Of a stretch of DNA of 36,624 nt, positions 10,141-19,278 are shown one piece after another (positions within the stretch are counted from its first letter, which is position 1; each line of letters begins with the position of its first letter). This DNA is from Perkinsus olseni. Lineage: Eukaryota > Perkinsozoa > Perkinsida. The DNA lies in NCBI GenBank assembly GCA_013115125.1, contig JABANN010000348.1:1-36624 (forward strand), given 5' to 3'. A model generated the notes under the pieces. That model did no database searches. It saw only the letters and a list, made by a program, of their open reading frames with translations, and had not been told where the DNA came from. The position numbers and the translations under genes were made by a program.

Positions 10141-11599
10141 ATGGCTTTGGTACCGGGAACAACGGAGTGGGAGGATATTCATGTAAGCACAGAGGGGCAA
10201 GGCAGCAGGGATCACCGCATATTCGTCACGCGCCACGAAATTACTATCGCTCCGCTCACAATGTTGTTCGAGGGCCTTCAGTCCTCATTCAGAAACATCT
10301 CGTGAGCTGGACTTGATTGTGGTAGTTGGGGCGATGATTATTATTCGGTTTTGGAGGCGGTCCGGAGTATGTCCGCCCACCCTCGTTTCCTTATTCCGCA
10401 TTTATTATTTACTAGCCGCCCTACCTCGAAATTTACTCCATTGGGTGCTCCTAAACGGTGAGTTCCGAGAATGAACCAGTGAGAATCTTCGCACGGCAAA
10501 GGTTTTTTCACCTTCAGGTGCGTCTGGGTAATTTTGCCCCGCGCCCGCTGGATCCTAGCGGAAATGATATTCAGCAAAGTGTGGACGATTGTGTTGACGA
10601 TGAGTTGGAGAAGATCCGAGCAAAGCGACTTGACGAGATGAAACGGAAGGCGATGAAGGAGAAAGAGGTTCTCGGGATAGGTCGCCTGGCTTGTGTTGCA
10701 TTCACATATTCTAATACGCCGAAAATTCACCGGAAAGTTTCCCCTTTTTTCGAATCTTCTGCGTTTCTCTCGTCGATTACCAAGAATTTTTAGGAATGAT
10801 TCTTACATGAATACATTTCCAACGTGCCGAAAAATGCACCGGAGAGTTTTTCCTCCCGGAACTTCTTTCTGTCTATCGTCGGTTTTAGAACTTCTCCCCT
10901 CCCTCATCCCATTCGCTCGCTGCCAACGTAGTCATATTTTCAGCGTTTCCTCCACCCTCAGGCTGATACCGGCGGTAAAATAAAAGATATCGGTCGTCAA
11001 GAGTTCGTGACTGAAGTTAACGAGAGTTCGAAGACCTCAGTCGTGGTCGTGCATCTGGCTAACCTGCATGAAGCCATGTCCCGAAGACTGGACGAATCTC
11101 TCTCGTTCTTGGCCAAGACCAAACGGACGGTTAAATTCGTCAGAGGATTCTACCAGGATTTAATTATCGGATTCCCGGCTCTTCGGCTGCCGGCGGTTGT
11201 TGTATATTTTGATGGAAAATGTGTAAAACAACTGATTGGGAAAGACGTGTGGACGTCGAGGGTTATCGCAAGTCCTACACTGGTGTGGAAGACATTAGGA
11301 ATCAGCAAGATTGACCAAGATGAGCAAGATAGCGGCTCTGATAGTAGCGGCTCTGATGATGAGCGTGGCCGATTCAGGATGAGAGTCCGAAGAGACGTTA
11401 AACACGAGATCAACGAAAGTAGGCCGGGAGCTGTGATGATGCAAAGCTTGCACTACTCGCAGTTCCTTAACTTTTCTCAGGATCGGATCGTCGAGACCGT
11501 TCCTCCAGGCGGGAGGACGACAGGTCTGATGACGACGACGACGATGAGAACGAAAAGGAGTATGCCAATTTGAACTTACAGGATGCCTTTCGTGGTTAG
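10141..11599 (+). CDS. PDCL3: Phosducin-like protein 3 (viral IAP-associated-factor type)
   Basis: The chosen exons are 10141-10182, 10518-10667, 10962-11418 and 11481-11599, giving about 255 residues, close to the usual 240. The start MALVPGTTEWEDIH matches the family TEW-DI signature. Then come RLGNFAPRP, the basic helix DELEKIRAKRLDEMKRKAMK, and a thioredoxin-like fold (IKDIGRQEFVTEVNESS, LRLPAVVVYFDGKCVKQLIG). The tail is acidic (SDDDDDDENEKEY). Such proteins lack the redox CxxC and assist CCT/TRiC in folding actin and tubulin in the cytosol. Introns 1 and 2 are unusually long (335 and 294 nt). The donor of intron 2 (GAG|GTTCTC) is weak, and an acceptor at 10943 would add six residues. 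Intron 3 (62 nt, phase 1) is clear. An alternative last exon may exist at 11680-11795. Confidence 0.85.
10718..10900. repeat. Diverged tandem repeat, about 108 bp apart
   Basis: A stretch beginning GCCGAAAATTCACCGGAAAG at 10718 recurs in diverged form at 10826 (GCCGAAAAATGCACCGGAGA). Each copy continues into a pyrimidine-rich run and then TCGTCG. Both copies lie in the long second intron of the phosducin-like gene. Confidence 0.6.
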
Positions 11600-12298
11600 C
11601 TGAATTTTATGGCGCGCGAAGTCGCGACAGGTGTTCTCTCTGTATGATTATTATTATTATCTTTCTGTTTCGGCTACAGATGAGGTCTTACCGTTTATGT
11701 GGGATAAATTCGTGGCGCACGACATTTCAGTTTTGTCGCTGTCGTTGTTGACGCCTCCGTCCGAGAGACCGATTCCCGCCGGAGCACTGTCTTGAGGGGA
11801 TATGTGATAGCCTCCTCTAGGGGCATGTGGCTCGCTTATGGCTCGGGTTGTGCCCAGGGTAAGTGTTTGAGACCGACTGGTTGTGAACACAAAATCCGAC
11901 TTTTGCCGTCTAGAGTCGTATCTTTTGTTTTCTGTCTCATTGTCATCAGTGATGTAGGTTAGCTTCAGCGTAGCATCTTATCGGAGTAAGATAGGGTCTT
12001 TGGAATATGCTTCACAGTGGCCCGTTCGAGTATACTGGCTGAAGGTCTCCTTCATGAGCTTTGCGGAACACAACTATTCAGTGGCTCTCGGCCAGATGAT
12101 TCAAACAGACATATGTAGGAGTTACCCCCACACCTGACGCTGGCAGCCTTCCTCCCTGCACTTTCACGGAATGTGACAGCTTGGCCAGGGCTCGCGTTGC
12201 CGGTGCCACAGGGTTAATAGAATACGGCCCGTTGCCAAGAAGAGGCGACAACTGTAGACGGTTAGTTCAGCATTTTTGGTGTTGTTGTTTATTTTGTG
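11600..12298 (+). other. Spacer with unassigned open pieces
   Basis: Three stretches read like exons but do not chain securely. At 11680-11795: FMWDKFVAHDISVLSLSLLT with a stop; it is in phase with a weak donor at 11592 of the upstream gene. At about 11956-12137: SKIGSLEYASQWPVRVYWLK with a stop. At about 12130-12270: PPCTFTECDSLARARVAGAT. A strong donor (CCCAGG|GTAAGT) lies near 11859 after a short ATG-led piece, MARVVPR. They could be a small unrecognised gene or alternative ends of the neighbours. Confidence 0.3.
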
Positions 12299-13644
12299 AT
12301 GTCCAATTCCACTGCCATCGTTAACACCTGCCTGCCCGACGATTGGAGGGTATTCTCCCTCACCTATGTACCCTACCCAACTCAGGACGGCAAGGTGAGT
12401 GCTATCAGAAGTCCTAATCGATCAAACGGGCGAGCGCGACCAAGTCTGAGAGTCGTGGTGAATGTTGGAGTGTCTTAGGTCGACCAATATTTGATGAATA
12501 TCTTTTTCCTCATCAGTTACTAGGGTGGACGCTAGCGTTGCTGACATTAGCACCAATCTTCACGATATCCTCGGTCTTCACCATCACCTTGGTCAGGCAA
12601 TCGGTAGGTCCACATGGATGATGTTCAACAGCCAGTTCAGTGATCTCGACTTTCTTTTTCTTCAAGTATCAGTTGTTCAACTTTCTAGACCGAGTTCGGG
12701 TGGTTGCGGCGAGAACCGCTCCAAGGCTTCCACAATGGCGTGTTCGAGCTGCTAAATCCTTGCCAGTCTTGAACTCCTGACTGGGCGTTGTGTGCACCAC
12801 TAGTTATATTTATATCATATTACTGTGTGCGGGGTGTGAGGATCGAACCTGTGCGGGATTGTTGCTGTTCAGGTTCGATGGGGTTTGCTATTTGTCGGGT
12901 TGATATTATCAACTGTAGTGAATACGATTTTGAAGAACTACGTCGCCGAGCCGCGGCCAGAAGGGACCTTCGCCAGTGGGTACGGTATGCCCAGCGACCA
13001 TTGCCAGTTCTGTGGCTTCATCATTGCATATGGGTAAGCGAAAGGTCCCCGGTTCGAATGCCGGTTACGGCATTTTCGGTCAGGTTTTTATTTGTGAAAC
13101 ATCATGTTCGAACTCAACCACTGTGGATTAGATACATTCCGCCTGTTTTGGCTGTCATATTTATTGCCTTACCACTCGCGTGAGTATCTTTAGGTTATCC
13201 GCGCAGGATACAAATAAGGTCAAGTTGTTGTCAGATACTCAAGAGTATTTCTTCTAGCCCATACTTGGGCTCAGGTCCGAGCAGGCATGCTACTCGGGCT
13301 CACGCTGGGCTCAAGTTGGTTTTGGTTTGTCTTCCAGACGCTCGAAGGCTACGGCGTTCTCTACCGGTAGGGAACCTCACTTTTCGATTCTCCGTTGAGC
13401 ATGTTATGTGTTTTCAAGCATTCAACCGCCAACACTCATACCAACTTTTCTGATACTAATCGCTTCGCTCCGCACCCCCAGGTTGCAGTCCTTTATCGAC
13501 CTCTTCATGATGAATGATGTCCAGAAGCATCTGTGGGTCACCAGAATGTACAGACGAGAGCGCACCAGCGTACTGCACGGCAGCGGTGCCACTACACCAG
13601 CAACATCACCCTCATGGTCTCCCTCGAGGAACGAAGGGAAGTAA
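12299..13644 (+). CDS. DOLPP1: Dolichyldiphosphatase
   Basis: It hydrolyses dolichyl diphosphate to dolichyl phosphate on the ER luminal side, recycling the lipid carrier for N-glycosylation. Six exons agree in phase: 12299-12394, 12517-12603, 12873-13033, 13084-13179, 13235-13366 and 13482-13644, giving 244 residues (human about 238). The start PDDWRVFSLTYVPYP matches the family start. The PAP2 phosphatase motifs are all visible: KNYVAEPRP (motif 1), YGMPSDHCQF (motif 2) and YSRVFLLAHTWAQV (motif 3, with Gln in the last position, as in human DOLPP1). Membrane segments include LLGWTLALLTLAPIF, RWGLLFVGLILSTVV, PPVLAVIFIALPL and GMLLGLTLGSSWFWFVF. The C-terminal tail (SVLHGSGATTPATSPS) is lineage-specific. 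Intron 2 ends inside an inverted repeat. Confidence 0.93.
12842..12879. repeat. Inverted repeat covering a splice acceptor
   Basis: ATCGAACCTG at 12842-12851 is the exact reverse complement of CAGGTTCGAT at 12870-12879. The right arm contains the acceptor CAG (12870-12872) of DOLPP1 intron 2 and the first seven bases of exon 3. Pairing in the transcript would hide the acceptor. Confidence 0.8.
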
Positions 13645-13833
13645 GATCAATTTCGTGGCGCGCGACGGATGCGCTTTCGGTCAGGATCCGAGTTGATGGT
13701 CAGGAGTCTGGAAAGAAAGTTAATTGATTGATGAGCTTGAGCGATTATACTCGTGTTAAATCGTCACAGTTAATATACGGGATAGTTGAGAACAGTCTTG
13801 TCAATTCCCGGTAATCTGCGAGCACTTTATCAA

Positions 13834-14932
13834 ATGCCTTCGAGTGGCAGTAAACGTCGACGGTCGCCTGACGTATGCAAGACGCCATCACGGCGACAAA
13901 AGGAAGCTATTTCTGCACCGACCCCGAGGTCAACCTGCAAGATACCCTTCCTCACAACAGAAGACATCCTCTCACATGGTGCTGTTGTGAACGTGCAGAG
14001 TGTTAATTATCCCGACCTGGCCTGGGGAGTAGATCGGACGAAGAAGCAGTTGAAAATAGTGTCGAGAGTTAGAGGGAAGGGGGTGTTGACTCTGAAGGTC
14101 GTCAGGAGCTCATCGAACCCTCGGGCGATCGCCTTCCGGTTGGTGACCCAGTCGGACATCTACGTGGCTGTTCACAAGGCTGAGGGCCATCTGACTTTGA
14201 GGAGACAACCGAACCCGAAGAGCTTGCAGCCTCAGTGTTGGTTCCTGGTCGTGGCCAGGGGCTCCGGTGACCCGGGCTATGTCCTGCAGGCGTTGGGGAG
14301 CAGTGGCGAACGAGAGTTCGTTCGCCATTGTAATTACTGGCTGCAGTGTGACGCCCCACCGGACCCTCAATCGCACTCGAGGGCGGTCTACGAGGGCGAT
14401 ACGGCGTGGCTGTTTGTGAACGCCGAGAGTTGTCGAGACCGTCTGGGGGACTTGTGGATGCATGTGGTGGCACCGAAGCCGTACGAGAAGATCGAAGCGC
14501 AGATTGTCAAGTGTAGAGCTGTTTTCGGCGATGATTCTGAGAACGCCTGTCGAGAGTTGGAGCGGGTGGTGGATGGTTGTGACATTGAAAGCTCGGGCTA
14601 CGAGGCCCAAGGTGAGGACATGGGACTGGGGGTGGTCAGGAGTGTACTTGGCAGGTGCTGGTGCTATGCCTGGCGTGGCTGGGGTGATGTTCGCGTCACC
14701 GTTGGAGGATGAGGAGATATCGGAAGAGCTGATGGAGAGGGTGGGGACGGCGGGGCCATTGAGGAGAAGAGGAGGGATCAAGACTTTCAAGAATATGAAT
14801 GATATCAATCCGGAGGCGGTAAGGAAAAAAGGGATGTGCCGGGGAGCGAACTCGGGACTAGGCATACTCTACCTAGGTAAGCTTTTCCTTTCGAGGTTTC
14901 CCGTTTTATTTTCATGCTTTTTCGCAGATTGA
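13834..14932 (+). CDS. Unknown beta-rich protein with basic N-terminus
   Basis: The exons are 13834-14611, 14655-14876 and 14928-14932 (the last codes only the end of one codon and the stop). Introns are 43 and 51 nt, both phase 1, giving about 334 residues. ATG13834 is chosen because the longer frame upstream lacks ATG. The N-terminus is basic (SGSKRRRSPDVCKTPSRRQK), perhaps a nuclear signal. The middle alternates hydrophobic and polar residues with repeated strand-like pieces (AFRLVTQSDIYVAVHKAEGH, CWFLVVARGSGDPGYVLQAL, VYEGDTAWLFVNAES), suggesting a beta-trefoil-like fold; this is inference from pattern only. The C-terminal part is charged and helical (EDEEISEELMERV) and ends in GILYLD. 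No family is recognised. A perfect hairpin lies inside exon 1 (14304-14327). Confidence 0.75.
14304..14327. repeat. Perfect hairpin within a coding exon
   Basis: TGGCGAACGA (14304-14313) and TCGTTCGCCA (14318-14327) are exact reverse complements with the 4-nt loop GAGT. It codes the segment GEREFVRH of the beta-rich protein without breaking the frame. Confidence 0.85.
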
Positions 14933-15726
14933 TGTATACCACCACTCCATGCAACAGCTTCGTGAACCAGGAATGTGCGCTCTTCGCTTTTCTCAATTTT
15001 TCTCCTTGTCGAAAAATCGTATCATCATCATTCCCAGCTTCGCTCTGGTAGCTTCCTCGAGTCTGTCATCTTTACGGATGCGTGCTCATCCGCTTTGTGT
15101 TCTCGGTTAATCTCGGTCGCTCCACGCTATACCTGAGTTATCCCAGACGCACCTCGACCACAGCATGGTGGTGACCGAGGAGACCACCGCTCATCAATGG
15201 TATTCAATCTAATAGAACAACTCCAATTCATGAAGAACTTCGTGTCCCGTGGTTCCCCTCGGACTGAACAGCAGAAGTATAATTCTCGCGTCATGGATGT
15301 CGAAGTGAAAGGAAAGGCACTTGTCTAGCGCCACATGGCAGCAGCTCGAAGGATATTTTAGTGCGCTTACCTCAGCAAATAGAGTGAGCAATAAGAATAT
15401 TTAGTTGCTTGTACCGGCCTTGTGTGATATAAGTAGGCGTAAGGGGCGAATTCGCAGCTGATGATGTCTCAATCTACTTACCCCGCTGAGGCAATACTTC
15501 GATAGAGAGAGCTTCGCCAGAATCGCCACCTTGATAGAGAGACCACTGCTCATTCCATTACTTTCGTTACCTTAATTCGCCCAAGATATCGGTATCAGTG
15601 ATCGCCAGCTCGCCTTGCTGTCCCACCACGTAACCACGTCATTCCACTAGGCTAGCATTGTCTGTAGTAGTACCTCGTTTTCTCGCGAATACTTTGGAAC
15701 TGAGCATGTGTCCTGTCACGCCTCAA
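14933..15726 (+). other. Spacer with a 43-codon open frame
   Basis: The frame from ATG15197 to the stop at 15326-15328 reads MVFNLIEQLQFMKNFVSRGS, then RTEQQKYNSRVMDVEVKGKA. It looks like genuine protein, with good codon texture. It is either a very small protein or a first exon with a donor near the end (CTT|GTCTAG). No downstream exon could be tied to it. The rest of the spacer shows nothing. Confidence 0.35.
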
Positions 15727-16228
15727 ATGAGCGTCTCTTATCAGATTCCATACATTCGTGAAATTGATGCCCGAGTACGGCAACTCTTAGGAGAACGTAA
15801 CTCGACCAACATACGGAGGATGGGCCTCGCCAGGGAGGGGCAGTGGCGACAGAAACTCAAACTATGCTTTTTGGAATTCATTCACATGGCGGCAGGCTCC
15901 AAGGGGATGGCTCGGTGAGTATTTCTGCGCCCTTTCTTCAGCGATTGATTGTTTTCAGTCACCGGGACGGCGGTAACGACAGCGATTTGACGGCATTGTT
16001 CTGCATACGAGGGAGTGCCGAATGCAAGGTTGAAAATGAACAGTTCGTTCTCAACGAGGGCGACATGTGAGCGTCTCAACGGCCGTAAGGATTCTCGAGC
16101 TGACTCCCTACAGGTACATATTCGAACCGCACAAGTACTTCCACTCCGTCGGGCCACCAATGCATGGTATGATGGGAGGAGGGATAGCCCCTTATGGATT
16201 ACATCCATTGAGATTTCTTCTCAGATAA
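15727..16228 (+). CDS. Small cupin-fold protein
   Basis: The exons are 15727-15796, 15853-16066 and 16114-16228, with introns of 56 nt (phase 1) and 47 nt (phase 2), giving 132 residues. The core reads DLTALFCIRGSAECKVENEQ, then FVLNEGDMYIFEPHKYFHSV. This is the two-strand pattern of a cupin barrel: a strand with a glycine turn, then a second motif with G-D...P...H. Upstream HSHGGRLQGDG and SHRDGGNDSD could supply metal-binding His and Asp residues. The tail is Met/Gly-rich (GPPMHGMMGGGIAPYG). Single-domain cupins serve as dioxygenases, isomerases or sugar/ligand binders; the substrate cannot be told here. A further ATG lies in frame at 15706. A 27-nt in-frame intron at 15915-15941 is possible. 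Confidence 0.6.
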
Positions 16229-16917
16229 AAGAAGAATTGCTGTTGCATGCCGATACTTTCTAGAGGAATAAATACCATCATAGGTTGCTATTCAATTATA
16301 TTCCTCTTATTGCGTTACCGAGCAACGACGAATTATGATGACTACACCACATGAAATCACCGTACTCGCGTAAATTGGCACCATATGCCGAACGGGCACT
16401 AAGTTTACGATCCTCCCATCGGAGGTTGACCGAGCTGCCGGGATCCCAGGCTTTCGATCGCTAAGGAGGACTTAGAGTTTCTCCCCTTCCAGCTTTTGAG
16501 TCTGATTCAAAGTTGACCCAACGCGCTCGAAGTGATGATGACGCAACAACCTGTAGTTCAGGAATACTTCAAACAACCTTAGTATCTATCAAGAAACTTG
16601 CCTACAACGAAGGCCTCAGCGTAGATTGTGTATACTGGGAAAATGAAATCATATGGGACAGCTCACACAGCATTGCCTACACGCTTCAATGGCCAGAGAC
16701 TCTCCCAACCCAAAAGTCTAATCGATAGCGTTCTCTACCGGATACTTCGACCATAGACGGACTGCAACATGCGAAAGGGCTGGAGTCGGGCTGCTTGACG
16801 GAGTCAGACGGATATCGCCTTGTATGGAGTCGGATGTTTATCAACTTACCGGATCTCTCGAGAATCTGATTCTCTCTCGAAGTTGGTCTTTCGGATCGCG
16901 TCGTACCGAATCTATAC
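16229..16917 (+). other. Spacer with a possible exon
   Basis: From an acceptor-like TTCAG near 16541 to the stop at 16726-16728 the plus strand reads LVSIKKLAYNEGLSVDCVYW and then ENEIIWDSSHSIAYTLQWPE, which looks like protein. There is no ATG in frame and no phase-compatible first exon was found. It may be a fragment of an unrecognised gene or the end of a longer transcript. Confidence 0.3.
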
Positions 16918-17260
16918 CTAGAGGGACTTCTCATCTGCGACGCTGAACCTCGTGACTGAGAGGCGAATACGGACCGAATTATACGGTTTGCAGCACTGAA
17001 AATGATCACGAAATAGAGGAGCGTCGTCGTTCACTGTACGGCCTCGTACTCATCGGGCTAACCTGAAAAATTTCGATGAGGCCTAAAGAGACTGCTAACT
17101 GTTCAGTCCCGCTGATGACGTCGACGAGCTTGGGCCGGCGCTGATTCACCGCCTGAACGCACTTCAGAAGTGCGTCCAGGCGGCTGGTGATCAAGGCGGC
17201 GGGATGCGTTCTCTGGCCGAAGGTTGAAGAACAAGCTTGTGGAGTGTCCACCGGAAGCAC
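16918..17260 (-). CDS. Small protein of 91 residues, weakly Alba-like
   Basis: Two exons on the minus strand: 17260-17063 (66 codons) and 16995-16918 (25 codons plus stop). The intron is 67 nt (GTTAGC...TTTTCAG), phase 0. The product starts MLPVDTPQACSSTFGQRTHP. It then gives a helix (LITSRLDALLKCVQAVNQRR), a strand-turn-helix (PKLVDVISGTEQLAVSLGLI) and a basic strand end (SVRIRLSVTRF). The order helix, V-D-V strand, glycine, long helix, basic strand recalls the nucleic-acid-binding Alba fold, but residue matches are few, so this is only a suggestion. It is transcribed towards the cupin gene. Confidence 0.5.
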
Positions 17261-17482
17261 TGCTTCCCCAGAGGGGAGTCTTCGTTGGTAACGGGATACT
17301 GCTACTGTGACACTATATGGGATACTTTCGGAGGATAGTGAGCCTGCACTGTGATACTAGGAGGATTTCTACGGACTGATTATTGACCGGGTAATGCACC
17401 TACTAATTCAAGCACTAAATGAAGTTCACCTTTAATTTAAAGGCTTTAAACTCCCTCATCAAGTCATGGTGAGCCGCCATGA

Positions 17483-17501
17483 CATTCGCGGCCCGCGAAT
17501 G
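17483..17501. repeat. Odd palindrome, 9-bp arms, 1-nt centre
   Basis: CATTCGCGG and CCGCGAATG are exact reverse complements around C17492. It lies in the spacer before the hAT-like locus. Confidence 0.85.
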
Positions 17502-17590
17502 GACACTAGTCATCTCAACATCGCCAGCGATGGTCGCCGTCACAAAAGCTGGAAGACGAAGGATTATCCTTCGAGAGTACAAAACTATGA

Positions 17591-18420
17591 TTGTTTCCGT
17601 TACGTTTCGGACTTACATCGAGCACAAGTCTCACAGATAAAGTAAAATGTATACATGGCGAGTGCCTAGCCCACCAAAATGCCTTGTTGGGTAAGAAGTT
17701 ATTGACAAGGACGGAGCCAAAAAGGGGTAGCGAAGTGAGGGTCGGTCAGTTCTCCAGTTGGGTGGATCTCATCAACATGACCAGGAAGCTGCTGAAAATA
17801 TCATATATATAAAGACAATATAAGATGTTGAAGAGGCGCAAGATACCGGAGGTAGCCCAGACAAGGTGGGCGAGCGGCACTATCGGCCTGACCAAGTTGA
17901 TCGAGAATTGGGAAACGTTGCACGAGCTCCTGGAGGACCTCACGCTCAACCACTGGAATAAGTGGGTTCCTGATAGGAATATATCCGAAACCCCGAACCC
18001 GAACGTTTGCGGTATTATACAGGTAATCGTTTGAGAGTTCCCTTCGCACCCGTTAATCTCCCGAGTGTTGTCCCTCTTAGGCCTTGGAGGCGCGTCTGAG
18101 AGCCTCGGAGGCTACGGTGGCTGAGAGGAATTCGACTTTGATTTATTTGAACAGAGCAATTCTCCCGAAGGTAACCTTTTCGTCCGAACAGACCAAAAGC
18201 GACCACCATTGTCGTGGGAACGACGCATGAACAGCGTTCATTGAACACATGAACAGGCATGAAGCGGGAGGTTCCGTCGAAGAGCTACAGTAGGTATTGA
18301 GGTAGTACTGCTGCTATAACAGGTGTTGATCTCTCCTCCGGCCTCTCGGGATACTTTGCCTCCACCACTTACACGCCTGCTGAGTGACATATTGAACAGG
18401 TTGAAGCACTTCGTAGGCAG
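17591..18420 (+). pseudogene. hAT-like DNA transposase remnant or domesticated gene
   Basis: The first block (17591-17812) reads KVKCIHGECLAHQNALLGKK, like the C..H region of hAT transposases, then WVDLINMTRKLLK. The second block (17825-18022) reads RKIPEVAQTRWASGTIGLTK then LIENWETLHELLEDL, matching the family's TRW-S segment and following helix. A stop separates the blocks in frame, so an intron or a mutation lies between them. Two more phase-0 blocks follow: 18081-18170 (LEARLRASEATVAERNSTLI) and 18323-18420 (LPPPLTRLLSDILNRLKHFV). The region is too short for a full hAT transposase (usually 500-700 residues). The catalytic N-terminal part and the dimerisation end were not found, nor were terminal repeats. 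The exon-like structure leaves domestication open. Confidence 0.5.
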
Positions 18421-18663
18421 GTGCGTATGATAAATACGGAAGGCTTCTTATGAAGCTGGACATAGGTCTTCTACCCACAAGCCGTGCGCACGAGGACGTT
18501 GAAATAAGACACACAATACTGCAGTTTATCAGCTCATCACGAGTTTGTTAACAATCAAGGGGGTGTTTCGAATTATCTGACTCAGACGCCAATTAGGTGG
18601 TCGTTAGATTATGCTCCTACTCTTCCAATAATCCCTATAAGAATGAGCCCGATAGTATGCTCA

Positions 18664-18682
18664 ATCATTGAGTCTCAATGAT
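18664..18682. repeat. Odd palindrome, 9-bp arms, 1-nt centre
   Basis: ATCATTGAG and CTCAATGAT are exact reverse complements around T18673. It lies in the spacer between the hAT-like locus and the convergent minus-strand gene. Confidence 0.85.
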
Positions 18683-18743
18683 AGCAATCAATGAATGCCA
18701 ATCATCAGGTGTGAACAGATTTCGCACCTAGAGACGGCCATGA

Positions 18744-19268
18744 CTAAATCCGTAAGAGAGAATCGAGCGGTAGAGTCTCGTCAGCGTTTTTGACTGGTTT
18801 CTCGGGAAGCTGCTTTTGCTGCTGTCTCTCCTCAACAATTCTCTCATGAATGTACCGCAACAGAAGATCTTCGATAGGAGACTTCGGAGCCAAGGGGAGC
18901 TTGAGGCCCCCAAGGTGGGGGCTCCATCATCACTGCGCTCATGCAGAAAGGTAGCTACGGCAGAATACGCTCATATAAGACGCCCAAGACATGGTGATAG
19001 ACTCAACCCAGTCCGTCGAGTGAAGTATTCGAGCTCAAGTCGTCTCCCGAAGAGACTCTGAGAATTACCTCGAAGAGATTTAGCCTGGGGAGGAGCAGTC
19101 CTCGCGATCCACGATACTCTCTAATCTCACCTGATATAGGTCTCCTGAAACTCCATCGCCCACTGAAATGCAGAGTCTGAATGATATACACCAACCGAAA
19201 ACTATCAACACAAGAGCTGACGCGGATCGGAATAGCTGTGTTACAAACAGCACCTCGAGCAGAATCAT
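18744..19268 (-). CDS. Partly resolved gene with N-terminal membrane segment
   Basis: Exon 1 (19268-19131, 46 codons) reads MILLEVLFVTQLFRSASALV then LIVFGWCISF, a hydrophobic N-terminus that is a signal anchor or membrane helix. A 46-nt phase-0 intron (19130-19085) leads to AKSLRGNSQSLFGRRLELEY. The last exon ends at the stop 18746-18744 and reads SPIEDLLLRYIHERIVEERQ then QQKQLPEKPVKNADETLPLD, a charged coiled helix. How the second and last blocks join (about 18930-19000) is unclear because stops occur in each frame. The gene begins only 10 bp from the end of the transporter on the same strand, so the two transcripts may be read in series. No family is recognised. Confidence 0.5.
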
Positions 19269-19278
19269 ATTAACCTAC

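Noticed and set aside
13034-13083. T-arm-like CGGTTCGAATGCCG
   Set aside because: It is inside a phase-supported intron of the dolichyldiphosphatase gene and has no tRNA around it.
13034-13181. GGCTCAAG-like pieces that might mark a trans-spliced leader gene
   Set aside because: No full leader sequence with a following donor and snRNA-like context was found here or elsewhere in the window.
14110-14865. Minus-strand frame of 251 codons
   Set aside because: It is the antisense of the well-supported plus-strand gene at 13834-14932 and shows no domain.
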